Shown piece by piece: positions 9,249-17,194 of a DNA stretch of 64,000 nt. The notes beneath the pieces were generated by a model. The model was not told the DNA's origin, searched no databases, and saw only the letters and a program-made list of their open reading frames with translations. Position 1 is the first letter of the stretch; every line of letters starts with the position of its first letter. Made by a program: the position numbers and the translations under genes. The DNA lies in contig QHVT01000013.1 in the NCBI GenBank assembly GCA_003223645.1, positions 1 through 64,000 on the forward strand. Direction: 5' to 3'. The stretch comes from Acidobacteriota bacterium. Lineage in GTDB: Bacteria > Acidobacteriota > Thermoanaerobaculia > Gp7-AA8.

Positions 9249-11549
9249 GTGAGACTGCTCAAACGCAATGCGACCGTTCGCGAGACCCTGCGGGGAATGA
9301 TGATGGCGACGACGCTGTCCGGCCTGCTCCTGGCCTGCGTCGCATTCGCCGGCGTGGATCTCTTCACCACCAAGCGCGCGCTGGAAGAGGATCTGACCGC
9401 GCTCGCCGGCGTGATCGGATCGAACAGCGCCGCCGCGCTGACGTTTGCCGATAAAGAATCGGATACGCAGATTCTCCAGGCGCTCGACGCGATGCCGGCG
9501 ATTGCCGCGGCGCGCGTCTACACGGCCAACGGACAACCGTTCGTCACGCGGATCACCGCCGCGACGGACATCCCGGCGACGGCGCCGCCGGAAGGCGCGC
9601 GCATGCACGGCGATCACATCGAGATCACGCGCAACATCTTTTTCAAAGGCGAGAAGATCGGCACGATCTTCATCGCCTCGGACCTGAGCCACTTCAAGGC
9701 CCGCGCGCGCCGTTATGCCTTGAGCGCGGTGTTGATCCTCGGCGTCTCGATCCTCGTCGCCTTCGTCATCTCCTCGAAATTACAAACGATCCTCTCGACG
9801 CCCATCCATGCACTCGCCGGCGTAGCCGATCGCGTGCGGCGCGAGCGCGACTACGGACTGCGATTCTCGGGCGAGGGCTCGAGCCCTCGCGAGATCGAGG
9901 ATCTGATGTCCGCGTTCAACGAGATGCTCGCGGAAATCCAACTGCGCGACGATGAGCTGCAGCGGCGGCGCGACTCTCTCGAAGGGCAGGTCGCCAGGCG
10001 CACCGGCGAACTGCACATCGCGAAAGACCGCGCCGAGCGCACTGCGCACCGGAACCAGAAAATCCTGAACACCGCGGCGGAAGGGATTCTCGAGCTCGAT
10101 GCATCGGGTGTCGTGACGTTCATCAACCTCGCCGCCGCGCGCATGCTCGGCTACAGCGTCGACGAATTGACGGGATGCCATTTGCACGACCTCGTGCATG
10201 TCGACGAAATGGCCGCGCTGCCGGTGCACGAGTGTCCCGTTTGCCGCGCGTCGCTCCGCGTGCCCATCCGCGCCGGACTCACGACGACGTTCGTGGCCAG
10301 TGACGGGCGGCGTTTTCCCGTCGAATATTCGACCGCTGCCGTGCCGGCCGGCCTCGCCACCGGCGTCGCCGTCGTTGTCACGTTCCGAGACGTGACGCAG
10401 CGGATGCAGATCGAGCGGATGAAGGACGAATTCGTCTCGACGGTCAGTCACGAGCTGCGCACGCCGCTCACGTCGATCCGCGGCGCCCTCGGTCTTCTCG
10501 CCAGCGGCGCGCTCGGCACGCTCGGCGGTCGCGCGGAGCGCATGCTCAACATCGCCGTCAGCAACACCGACCGGCTCGTGCGCATGATCAACGAGATCCT
10601 CGACCTCGAGCGCATCAGCTCGGGGCGCGTCGAGCTGAATCGCAGCGCGACCAGCGCATCCGAGGTGATGAAAGATGCGGTGGATGTCGTGCAGAGCGTG
10701 GCGGAGCGCGCGGGCGTCGCAATCGCGTACGAGCCCGATTACACGCTGCTCTGGATCGATCGCGACCGGATCGTTCAGACGTTGACCAATCTCCTCGGCA
10801 ACGCCGTGAAGTTCTCGCCGAGCGGATCGCGCGTCGTGTTGCGCGGCGAAGCAGGGGAAATGTTCACGTTCTCGGTCGAAGACCAGGGACGCGGCATTCC
10901 GGCCGACAAGCTGGACACGATCTTCGAGCGCTTCCGCCAGGTCGATGCATCCGACTCGCGCGACAAAGGCGGCACAGGCCTCGGCCTCGCGATCTGCCGC
11001 AGCATCGTGCACGCGCACGGCGGCGCGATCTCCGTCGAAAGCACGATCGGCTCCGGCAGCACGTTCCGTTTCACCGTGCCGGTCGCCGTCGCGTCTGCGC
11101 CGCGGAACAGCGCGGGACCGGCGTCGCGTCCGCGCGCGACTGAAACCGCGGATGCCGCGGTGCTCATTGTCGAAGACGACTCCGACCTCGCGCGCGTCAT
11201 CAGCGCGACGCTGGAGAGCCATGGACTGCGCTCGATCGTCGCCAGCACGGGCGAAGAAGCGATCGAGCTCTGCACGCGACTCAGGCCCGCGCTCGTCATC
11301 CTCGACCTGATGCTTCCCGACCTCGATGGCTTCGCGGTCGTGCAATGGTTGCGCGAACATCCCGATCTCGCGTCGCTCCCGCTTCTCGTGTACAGCGCGA
11401 ACGAAGTCTCGATCGCCGATCAGGCGCGCCTGCGGCTCGGCACGACGATCTTTCTCACCAAGAGCCGCATTCCGCTGTCCGATATCGAGCGCTACGTGCG
11501 CACGCTGCTCCACACCGCACAGCAGACGGAGGCTAATCATGCAATGTAG
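9249..11549 (+). CDS. membrane hybrid histidine kinase (CHASE8-HAMP-PAS-HisKA-HATPase-REC)
   Basis: A GTG start at 9249 gives 766 residues. A transmembrane segment (about 13-35) is followed by a periplasmic CHASE8-like sensor (the IGSNSAAALTFADKES signature), a second membrane segment (about 155-177), HAMP, and PAS (about 258-380, with EGILELDASGVVTFINLAAA). HisKA has DEFVSTVSHELRTPLTSIRG with the phospho-acceptor His, HATPase has NLLGNAVKFSPSG and GGTGLGLAICRSIV, and a receiver domain starts near 635 (VLIVEDDSDLARV, LVILDLMLPDLDGF). The PAS region carries a CPVC pair. The next gene, a lone receiver, overlaps its end by 11 bp, so they act together. CHASE8 ligands are unknown. Divergent orientation to the other hybrid kinase suggests cross-talk or co-regulation. 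Confidence 0.9.
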   Translation: MRLLKRNATVRETLRGMMMATTLSGLLLACVAFAGVDLFTTKRALEEDLTALAGVIGSNSAAALTFADKESDTQILQALDAMPAIAAARVYTANGQPFVTRITAATDIPATAPPEGARMHGDHIEITRNIFFKGEKIGTIFIASDLSHFKARARRYALSAVLILGVSILVAFVISSKLQTILSTPIHALAGVADRVRRERDYGLRFSGEGSSPREIEDLMSAFNEMLAEIQLRDDELQRRRDSLEGQVARRTGELHIAKDRAERTAHRNQKILNTAAEGILELDASGVVTFINLAAARMLGYSVDELTGCHLHDLVHVDEMAALPVHECPVCRASLRVPIRAGLTTTFVASDGRRFPVEYSTAAVPAGLATGVAVVVTFRDVTQRMQIERMKDEFVSTVSHELRTPLTSIRGALGLLASGALGTLGGRAERMLNIAVSNTDRLVRMINEILDLERISSGRVELNRSATSASEVMKDAVDVVQSVAERAGVAIAYEPDYTLLWIDRDRIVQTLTNLLGNAVKFSPSGSRVVLRGEAGEMFTFSVEDQGRGIPADKLDTIFERFRQVDASDSRDKGGTGLGLAICRSIVHAHGGAISVESTIGSGSTFRFTVPVAVASAPRNSAGPASRPRATETADAAVLIVEDDSDLARVISATLESHGLRSIVASTGEEAIELCTRLRPALVILDLMLPDLDGFAVVQWLREHPDLASLPLLVYSANEVSIADQARLRLGTTIFLTKSRIPLSDIERYVRTLLHTAQQTEANHAM

Positions 11550-11907
11550 ACGCATCCTGCTCGCCGACGACGAAAACGACATCCGCGAGATCGCCGGTGC
11601 GACGCTCGAAGTGACCGCGGACTGGCAAGTGCTCACCGCGACGTGCGGCAAAGAAGCGCTGGAGATGGCGCGCGAGAACAACGTCGACGCGATCCTCCTC
11701 GACGTGATGATGCCGGACATGGACGGCCTGACGACGTTCACCCACCTCCGCGCCGCCGCCAACCGCACGCCCGTCATCTTCCTAACCGCGAAAGTCCAAA
11801 CCGCCGACCGCCAGCGCTACACCCGGCTCGGCATCTCGGGCGTGATCGCGAAACCATTCGACCCGATGTCGCTCGCCAGGACGATCATGGAGATTCTCGG
11901 ATGGTGA
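11539..11907 (+). CDS. single-domain response regulator
   Basis: The ATG at 11539 overlaps the kinase's last codons (ATGCAATGTAG). The 122 residues form one receiver domain: ILLADDENDIREIAG with the acidic pair, AILLDVMMPDMDGL with the phospho-acceptor Asp, VIFLTAK with the switch Thr, and VIAKPFDP with the Lys. There is no effector domain. It probably accepts phosphate from the preceding hybrid kinase and passes it on or binds a partner. A large palindromic repeat begins at the base after its stop codon. Confidence 0.9.
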   Translation: MQCRRILLADDENDIREIAGATLEVTADWQVLTATCGKEALEMARENNVDAILLDVMMPDMDGLTTFTHLRAAANRTPVIFLTAKVQTADRQRYTRLGISGVIAKPFDPMSLARTIMEILGW

Positions 11908-11984
11908 GCTTTGGACTGCGGTAGCTACGCCGCCGCTTTCCACACGTTCAAGAAAGCGGCGGCGTAGCGGCCGCAGTCCAAAGC
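11908..11984. repeat. 32-bp-arm palindromic repeat (REP/MITE-like)
   Basis: Arm 11908-11939 (GCTTTGGACTGCGG...) pairs with arm 11953-11984 over 32 bp with only two mismatches, around a 13-nt loop. It abuts the stop of the response regulator gene and ends 15 bp before the next ATG. It would act as a strong mRNA hairpin. Comparable 'GGACTGCGG...GCCGCCGCTTT' palindromes are dispersed in some Acidobacteriota and Verrucomicrobiota genomes; that statement is from general recollection, not a search. Confidence 0.7.
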
Positions 11985-11998
11985 GTAAGATCGTCGCG

Positions 11999-12814
11999 AT
12001 GTCCCCCCGCGCCATCACGTCCATCGCCGCCGCGGCCGCCTTTCTACTGTTCACGCTCTTCGAGATCGCGTGGCCTCTCCGCCGCAGCGTCGAATCGAAA
12101 GTGCGGCGGATCGTTCGCAATCTGACGCTCGGCGGGATCTCGTTCGCGATTCTCTCGCTCGTGCAGGCGCCGCTGCTCACGCCGCTCGCGATGTGGTCGG
12201 AGCGGAATGAGATCGGACTGCTGTATCGGCTCGGCATTCCGCGTCCGTGGCTCACCGTCGCGATGATCGTGCTGCTCGATTACACGCTCTGGTTCTGGCA
12301 CTGGCTCAATCACAAGGTGCCGCTGCTGTGGCGGTTTCATCTCGTGCATCACGTCGATCGCGATCTCGATGCGTCGACGGCGCTGCGCTTTCACCTCGGC
12401 GAGCTGCTGCTCTCCGTCGCGTTTCGCGCCGCGCACATCGTCGTCCTCGGCGCGGACGTCACCGCGCTCTGGCTCTGGCAGACCATCCTCTTCGTCTCCA
12501 TCCTCTTTCATCATTCCAACATTCGCCTGCCCGCCGCCGTCGATCGCGCGCTCGTGCGCCTCATCGTCACGCCGCGCATGCACGGCATCCATCACTCCGA
12601 CCGGCGCGAGGAGACGGACAGCAACTGGTCGAGCATCCTCAGCGTGTGGGATTTCCTGCATCGCACGATGCGCGTCGACGTGCCGCAGGAGTCCGTCACG
12701 ATCGGCGTTCCGGCGTACGACGATCCGCGCGACGTGACGATCGGGAAAGCGCTCTTGTTGCCGTTTCGGAAGCAAACCGACGACTGGTCTCGACGTACAC
12801 TCCACCAGCCATGA
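11999..12814 (+). CDS. sterol desaturase/fatty acid hydroxylase family membrane protein
   Basis: The 271-residue protein has four or so membrane helices and the histidine clusters of the family: HWLNH (about 101-105), HLVHH (about 116-120), HHSN (about 172) and MHGIHHSD (about 194). These bind a di-iron centre that oxidises unactivated C-H bonds in lipids. Family members include hydroxylases and ring desaturases acting on sterols, carotenoids or fatty acids; the substrate cannot be set here. The gene ends ATGA, overlapping the start of the DUF885 gene, so both are in one transcript, although a functional link is not obvious. Confidence 0.85.
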   Translation: MSPRAITSIAAAAAFLLFTLFEIAWPLRRSVESKVRRIVRNLTLGGISFAILSLVQAPLLTPLAMWSERNEIGLLYRLGIPRPWLTVAMIVLLDYTLWFWHWLNHKVPLLWRFHLVHHVDRDLDASTALRFHLGELLLSVAFRAAHIVVLGADVTALWLWQTILFVSILFHHSNIRLPAAVDRALVRLIVTPRMHGIHHSDRREETDSNWSSILSVWDFLHRTMRVDVPQESVTIGVPAYDDPRDVTIGKALLLPFRKQTDDWSRRTLHQP

Positions 12815-14577
12815 AGAAAGTTCTCTGCGCTCTCCTGCTCTTCGTCGCAACCGCCGCCACGCTTCACGCCCAGGAGCTCTCGGCCTCCGATCTCGATCAG
12901 CGTCGCAAAGCGCTGAGCGATCTGCTCGACGAGCAGTGGGATTACACGATGCGGACGAATCCGGAGTACGCATCGATCCTCGGCGACCGGCGCTTCAACG
13001 ATCAGGTCAGCGACGTCTCCGAGGCCGCGGTGAAAGCGGATTTGCAGCAGACGAGAAACTTTCTGAAGCGCTTCGAGGCGATCAGCACGACCGGCTTCAG
13101 CGAACAGGAGCGCCTCAATCGCGATCTCATGGTGCGCGATCTGCGCGAAGGCATCGAGGGGTCGAAGTTCAACGGATGGCAGACGCCGGTCAATCAGATG
13201 AGCGGCATTCATCTCAACACGGCGCAGTTGCCATCCGCGCTGCCGTTCCAGATGACCAAGGACTACGACGACTACGTCACGCGACTCCACAAATTTCCGA
13301 AGACGTTCGACGACACAATCGCGAACATGCGCAAAGGCATGGCCGCGAAGCTGATGCCTCCGAAGTTCCTGCTCGAGAAAGTCGCGAGTCAGGCGGAGAG
13401 CATCGCCAATACGCCGGCCGACAAGTCGCCGTTCGCGCTTCCGCTCGCCAAGTTCCCGGACAATGTCCCGGACGCGGACCGGCAGCGCATTCGTACGGCG
13501 GTGATCGCGGCGATCAACGACTCGATCATCCCGGCGTACAAAAAATTCGCGGCATTCGTGAAAAACGAATACGCACCGAAGGGTCGGACCGAAGTCGGCA
13601 TCTGGGCGCTGCCGAACGGAAAGGCGCGCTACGCCTTTCGCGTGAAGCAGCAGACGACGAGCAATCTGACGCCCGAGCAAATCCATCAGATCGGTCTCAG
13701 CGAAGTCGCGCGCATCGAAGGCGACATGCTGAAGATCGCCAAGAGCCAGGGCTTCAACGACCTGAAGTCGTTCAACGCCGCGATCGAGAAGAATCCCGAG
13801 CTCCATTTCAAATCGCCGCAGGACATCATCGATCGCTACCGGCACTTCATCGATCAGATGTACGCGCGCCTGCCGCAGCTCTTCGGCCGCTTGCCGAAAG
13901 CGAAGCTCGAGGTCGTGCCGGTCGAGCCGTTCCGCGAGAAAGAAGCGGCCGCTGCGTCCTACGACACCGGCTCGCCCGACGGCTCGCGCCCGGGGCGCGT
14001 GTACGTGAACACGTACGAGGCGACGTCGCGCCAGACGCTGTCGACTGAGTCGACGTCGTATCACGAAGGCGTTCCCGGTCATCACATGCAGCTCTCGATC
14101 GCGCAGGAGATGACCGGCCTGCCAAAGTTCCGGCAGCAGGGCGGCTACACCGCGTTCGTCGAAGGGTGGGCGTTGTATTCGGAGCGACTCGGCAAGGAAG
14201 TCGGTTACTACCAGGATCCCTTCAGCGACTACGGCCGCCTCAACGACGAAATGCTGCGCGCGATCCGTCTCGTCGTCGACACGGGCCTGCACGACAAGAA
14301 GTGGACGCGCGATCAGGTCGTCCAGTTTTTCCGCGACCATTCGGCGACCGACGAAGTGGAGATCCAGTCCGAGACCGACCGCTACATCGTCTGGCCGGGG
14401 CAGGCGCTCGCGTACAAAGTCGGACAGCTGAAGATCCTCGAGTTGCGCGAGCGCGCCCAAAAGAAGCTCGGCGCGAAATTCGATATCCGCAAATTCCACG
14501 ATCAGGTGCTCGGCTCCGGCGCGTTGCCGCTGGACGAGCTGGAAAAGAGCATCGACATGTGGATCGCGCGGAACTAG
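12811..14577 (+). CDS. secreted DUF885 protein (putative zinc-dependent hydrolase)
   Basis: 588 residues with a signal peptide (KKVLCALLLFVATAATLHAQ). The DUF885 signature HEGVPGHHMQLSIAQ (about residue 422) gives an HExxxGHH metal site, and EGWALYSERLGKE follows about 40 residues later, supplying a further Glu. Length agrees with the family (about 570-600). DUF885 proteins resemble M3/M32-type metallopeptidases, and the usual guess is an extracytoplasmic peptidase. The ATG is embedded in the preceding gene's ATGA. A second paralogue lies at 50561-52327 with the same layout, so this genome keeps several copies. Confidence 0.85.
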   Translation: MKKVLCALLLFVATAATLHAQELSASDLDQRRKALSDLLDEQWDYTMRTNPEYASILGDRRFNDQVSDVSEAAVKADLQQTRNFLKRFEAISTTGFSEQERLNRDLMVRDLREGIEGSKFNGWQTPVNQMSGIHLNTAQLPSALPFQMTKDYDDYVTRLHKFPKTFDDTIANMRKGMAAKLMPPKFLLEKVASQAESIANTPADKSPFALPLAKFPDNVPDADRQRIRTAVIAAINDSIIPAYKKFAAFVKNEYAPKGRTEVGIWALPNGKARYAFRVKQQTTSNLTPEQIHQIGLSEVARIEGDMLKIAKSQGFNDLKSFNAAIEKNPELHFKSPQDIIDRYRHFIDQMYARLPQLFGRLPKAKLEVVPVEPFREKEAAAASYDTGSPDGSRPGRVYVNTYEATSRQTLSTESTSYHEGVPGHHMQLSIAQEMTGLPKFRQQGGYTAFVEGWALYSERLGKEVGYYQDPFSDYGRLNDEMLRAIRLVVDTGLHDKKWTRDQVVQFFRDHSATDEVEIQSETDRYIVWPGQALAYKVGQLKILELRERAQKKLGAKFDIRKFHDQVLGSGALPLDELEKSIDMWIARN

Positions 14578-14578
14578 G

Positions 14579-14611
14579 TTGCGCGGTTGCGCAGTCGCGC
14601 GGTTGCTCGAC
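14579..14611 (+). repeat. GCGCGGTTGC short tandem repeat before fpg
   Basis: Imperfect copies of the 10-mer GCGCGGTTGC fill the whole gap between the DUF885 stop and the fpg ATG. The inverse complement of the same sequence lies inside fpg at 14800-14836 and again around 55639-55709. It therefore belongs to a dispersed repeat family. Confidence 0.65.
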
Positions 14612-15412
14612 ATGCCTGAACTTCCAGAAGTCGAAACGTACGCCCGTTACTTCGCCAGTCACGCGCTGCATCAACGCATTGCGCGCGTGAACGTGCGCGA
14701 CGAGCGCATCCTCGCGGACATCCGCAAGGAGGCTTTTGTTCGCAGGCTCAGGGGTCGTGAGTTCACCGCTGTACGCCGCCACGGCAAACACCTCTTCGCC
14801 CGCGCAACTGCGAAACCGAGCAACCGCGCAACCGAGGAAACCTGGCTGCACCTCCATTTCGGCATGACCGGCGATCTCGCGTACTACCGCGACGCCGCCG
14901 GCGAGCCGCGGTTCGCGAAAGTCGTCTTCGACTTCGACGACGGCGCGCATCTCGCGTTCGAGGACGTCCGTCTGTTCGGACTCGCGAACGTCGTCGACTC
15001 GCCGGACGCGTTCATCGCCGAGCGCGGCCTCGGTCCCGATCCGCTGGAACGCTCATTCACCTACAAGCGCTTCGCGGAGATCCTCGACAAGCGCCGCGGC
15101 GCGATCAAGTCGCTCCTGATGTCGCAGGAGATCATCGCCGGCCTCGGCAATCTCTACGCGGACGAAATCCTCTTCCAGTCTTCGATCCATCCGCGCCGCA
15201 CGATCGACCGCCTGCGCGACGCGGAGAAGCGTGCGATCTACGACGCGATGCGCCGCATCCTGAAGACCGCACTCAAACGCGATCTTCCGCCGCGCTCACT
15301 CTTCCATCATCGCGAAGAAGGGGAGCGCTGCCCGCGTTGTGGCACGGGCACACTCCGCCGCACGGTCGTCTTCGGCCGCACGACCTACTACTGCTCCGCG
15401 CATCAGCGCTGA
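14612..15412 (+). CDS. mutM: formamidopyrimidine-DNA glycosylase
   Basis: The start MPELPEVETYAR at 14612 fixes the N-terminus, because the catalytic Pro follows the initiator Met. The enzyme removes oxidised purines (8-oxoG, FapyG) and nicks the strand by beta,delta-elimination. Also visible are the Lys in RRHGKHLF, the HFGMTGDL loop, IIAGLGNLYADEILF (helix-two-turn-helix) and a C-terminal zinc finger CPRCGTGT...YYCSAHQR. Two oddities: the last zinc ligand is His where the family normally has Cys, and residues of about 63-76 (ATAKPSNRATEE) are an insertion made from a dispersed short repeat, between GKHLF and WLHLHFGMTG. Its 3' end overlaps the convergent secreted gene by 10 bp. 266 residues is about normal. 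Confidence 0.92.
   Translation: MPELPEVETYARYFASHALHQRIARVNVRDERILADIRKEAFVRRLRGREFTAVRRHGKHLFARATAKPSNRATEETWLHLHFGMTGDLAYYRDAAGEPRFAKVVFDFDDGAHLAFEDVRLFGLANVVDSPDAFIAERGLGPDPLERSFTYKRFAEILDKRRGAIKSLLMSQEIIAGLGNLYADEILFQSSIHPRRTIDRLRDAEKRAIYDAMRRILKTALKRDLPPRSLFHHREEGERCPRCGTGTLRRTVVFGRTTYYCSAHQR
14800..14836 (-). repeat. in-frame repeat insertion inside fpg
   Basis: CGCAACTGCG and GCAACCGCGCAACCGAG are minus-strand copies of the GCGCGGTTGC family found before the gene. They encode the extra residues ATAKPSNRATEE at a surface loop position and keep the frame. Confidence 0.6.
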
Positions 15413-15915
15413 CGCCGCTCGGCGCGCCCGTCGCGCACCGCGCGCTCGAAGATCGACGCGAGCGACTCGCCGCGCTCGGTCGAGCGCTTCTCTTCGACCG
15501 CTCTCCGCTCGCGCTCCACATCCCGCCGCTTCTCTTCGATCCCGCGCCGTTTTTCCTCGATCCGCCTCCGCGCCTCCTCGGAGTCGTCGCCGCTGCGCGC
15601 GAGCTGCGCTTCCTCGCGTCCGATCGCCGCTTCTTCGCGGCCCAGGCGCGCTTCTTCACGGCCGAGGCGGGCTTCTTCGCGGCCGTAGCCGGAACTGCGC
15701 TCCAGCTCGGTCTCCAGCTCTTCGAGCACGCGGAGATCGCGCGTGATGTAGCGGACGCCGTTCTTCTCGTACGTCGCGTAATGCTCGTCGTCATCGTGGA
15801 CGACACTGATCCGCGTCGTCGTCCCGTCGTCTCGCGTGTCGACGTATTCCGAATGATGCGAGGCCGAGGCAGTGAGCGCGAAAATTGAAAGCATGAGTGC
15901 GAGCAGGTTCTTCAT
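15403..15915 (-). CDS. secreted charged coiled-coil protein, unknown function
   Basis: 170 residues with a signal peptide (KNLLALMLSIFALTASASHH). After a small domain (about 20-65: SEYVDTRDDGTTTRISVVHD and YEKNGVRYITRD) come near-identical heptads REEARLGREEARLGREEAAI and then EEKRRGIEEKRRDVERERRA. These form a highly charged, probably single alpha helix or coiled coil to the end. No catalytic motif is present and the family is not recognised. Overlap with the fpg end is 10 bp, tail to tail. It may be a periplasmic spacer or scaffold; this is a guess from composition. Confidence 0.7.
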   Translation of the reverse strand: MKNLLALMLSIFALTASASHHSEYVDTRDDGTTTRISVVHDDDEHYATYEKNGVRYITRDLRVLEELETELERSSGYGREEARLGREEARLGREEAAIGREEAQLARSGDDSEEARRRIEEKRRGIEEKRRDVERERRAVEEKRSTERGESLASIFERAVRDGRAERRQR

Positions 15916-16000
15916 GTGGGGATAGACGTCGCGCGTGGCGCAGAAGTTAGAAGTTCATGTATCGGGATGCCGGCGTTCCGATGCTCTCCTCCATTCCACA

Positions 16001-16030
16001 TTTCTGCTTTCTGCTTTTTGCTTTCTGCTC
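16001..16030. repeat. TTTCTGC heptamer tandem repeat, about four units
   Basis: TTTCTGCTTTCTGC, then TTTTTGC and TTTCTGC. The same 7-mer array occurs at 53124-53147, 53258-53293 and 59088-59154, always outside genes, so it is a dispersed simple repeat. Confidence 0.7.
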
Positions 16031-16067
16031 TCACCGGTTACAATTCCGCCCTTCCCCGGGGTCCGCG

Positions 16068-16514
16068 ATGGCAGACGAATTGATACAAATCCTCCGCGAA
16101 CTGCGGGTGGACGTGCCGTACGACAGCTGCTCCGTGCAGGAGCTGCGGGAGAACCGGCTCGTCATCATCGGCGGGGTCGGGTTCGCCGACCTCGACGTCA
16201 TCGTCGGCGAGAGCTTCGAGATCGACAACATCGAGGTCCCGAACGGCGAGGTGATCTACCGCCGCCGCCCGCTCATCGTGCGCGACGTCGAGTCGTATCG
16301 CGCGTTCCGCCGCGGGCTGCACGTCGGCACCGGCATCCGCTCGTGGCTCGGCGTGCCGCTCATGGCCGGCGACCGACTCCTCGGCATGATCGCGCTCGAC
16401 AAAGCCGAGGCCGACTTCTACAAAGCGCATCATTCGAGCGCGGCGCTAGAGCACGCCGCGCGTCTCGCGGAGATGCTGGAGCGCGATGAGATACCCTCTG
16501 CCGAATGCGGGTGA
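16068..16514 (+). CDS. GAF-domain protein
   Basis: The ATG at 16068 (MADELIQILRELRVDVPYDS) was chosen over upstream in-frame codons because those lie in a heptamer repeat. The 148 residues form one GAF-like fold: PYDSCSVQELRENRLVIIGG, then FADLDVIVGESF, and the conserved C-terminal GIRSWLGVPLMAGDRLLGMI with ALDKAEADFY. GAF domains bind small molecules such as cyclic nucleotides or haem, or serve as dimer modules. Here there is no attached output domain, so it may work with a separate partner. It overlaps the DUF72 gene by 10 bp, so the two are co-translated. Confidence 0.75.
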   Translation: MADELIQILRELRVDVPYDSCSVQELRENRLVIIGGVGFADLDVIVGESFEIDNIEVPNGEVIYRRRPLIVRDVESYRAFRRGLHVGTGIRSWLGVPLMAGDRLLGMIALDKAEADFYKAHHSSAALEHAARLAEMLERDEIPSAECG

Positions 16515-17194
16515 TCGCCGGCACGAGCGGCTACAGCTACAAAGAATGGAAGGGGACGTTCTATCCGGACGATCTCCCGGCGTCGAAGATGTTGTCCTTT
16601 TACGCGAGACACTTCGGCGCGGTCGAGATCAATAACACGTTCTACCGGATGCCGAACGAGACGCTGATCGGGAAATGGGAGTCCGAGGTCCCGGAGGGAT
16701 TCACGTTCATCCTCAAGGCGCCGAACTGGATTGAGTACCGTCCCGGTCCGGAGCCCGTCGGCAAATTTTTTGACATCGCCGCGCTTCTCGGATCGAAGCT
16801 CGGTCCCGCGCTGTTCCGCCGCCACAGCGTCAATGGACTGCGCGACCTTCTCAGCTTCGTGCCGGAGGAACAACGCGTGTGCATCGAGTTCCGCCGCGAC
16901 ATCGCAATCGACGACGACACGCTGGCCGCGCTCCGCGAGCACAACGCCGCGCTCTGCATCGCCGACACGGACGAAGTGGCCGATCCCGACTCGCTTCTCG
17001 TCTCGACCGCGTCGTGGGGTTACCTCCGTTTGCGCCGCAGCGAATATTCAGACAGGGAGCTGAAGGCGTGGGTGCGGCGCGTGAAGGCGCAGCCGTGGTC
17101 GGAGGCGTACGTCTTTTTCAAACATGAAGACGAAGGGAAGGGACCGCGCTTCGCGAAGCGGTTCCTGGAGCTGCTTGGAAAAAATTCGGATTGA
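16505..17194 (+). CDS. DUF72 (YecE-like) family protein
   Basis: 229 residues opening MRVIAGTSGYSYKEWKGTFY, the family hallmark, followed by FYARHFGAVEINNTFYRMP and FKHEDEGKGPRFAKRFLEL near the end. DUF72 proteins adopt a TIM-barrel fold and may be related to nucleases or phosphoesterases; their reaction is not established. The middle (about 75-115, APNWIEYRPGPEPVGKFFDI, then KLGPALFRRHSVNGLRDLL) departs from the usual ...LGPxLFQLPP... pattern, as if a short out-of-frame stretch is present, while the reading frame stays open. It overlaps the GAF gene upstream and the SRPBCC gene downstream, forming a compact three-gene unit. Confidence 0.8.
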   Translation: MRVIAGTSGYSYKEWKGTFYPDDLPASKMLSFYARHFGAVEINNTFYRMPNETLIGKWESEVPEGFTFILKAPNWIEYRPGPEPVGKFFDIAALLGSKLGPALFRRHSVNGLRDLLSFVPEEQRVCIEFRRDIAIDDDTLAALREHNAALCIADTDEVADPDSLLVSTASWGYLRLRRSEYSDRELKAWVRRVKAQPWSEAYVFFKHEDEGKGPRFAKRFLELLGKNSD

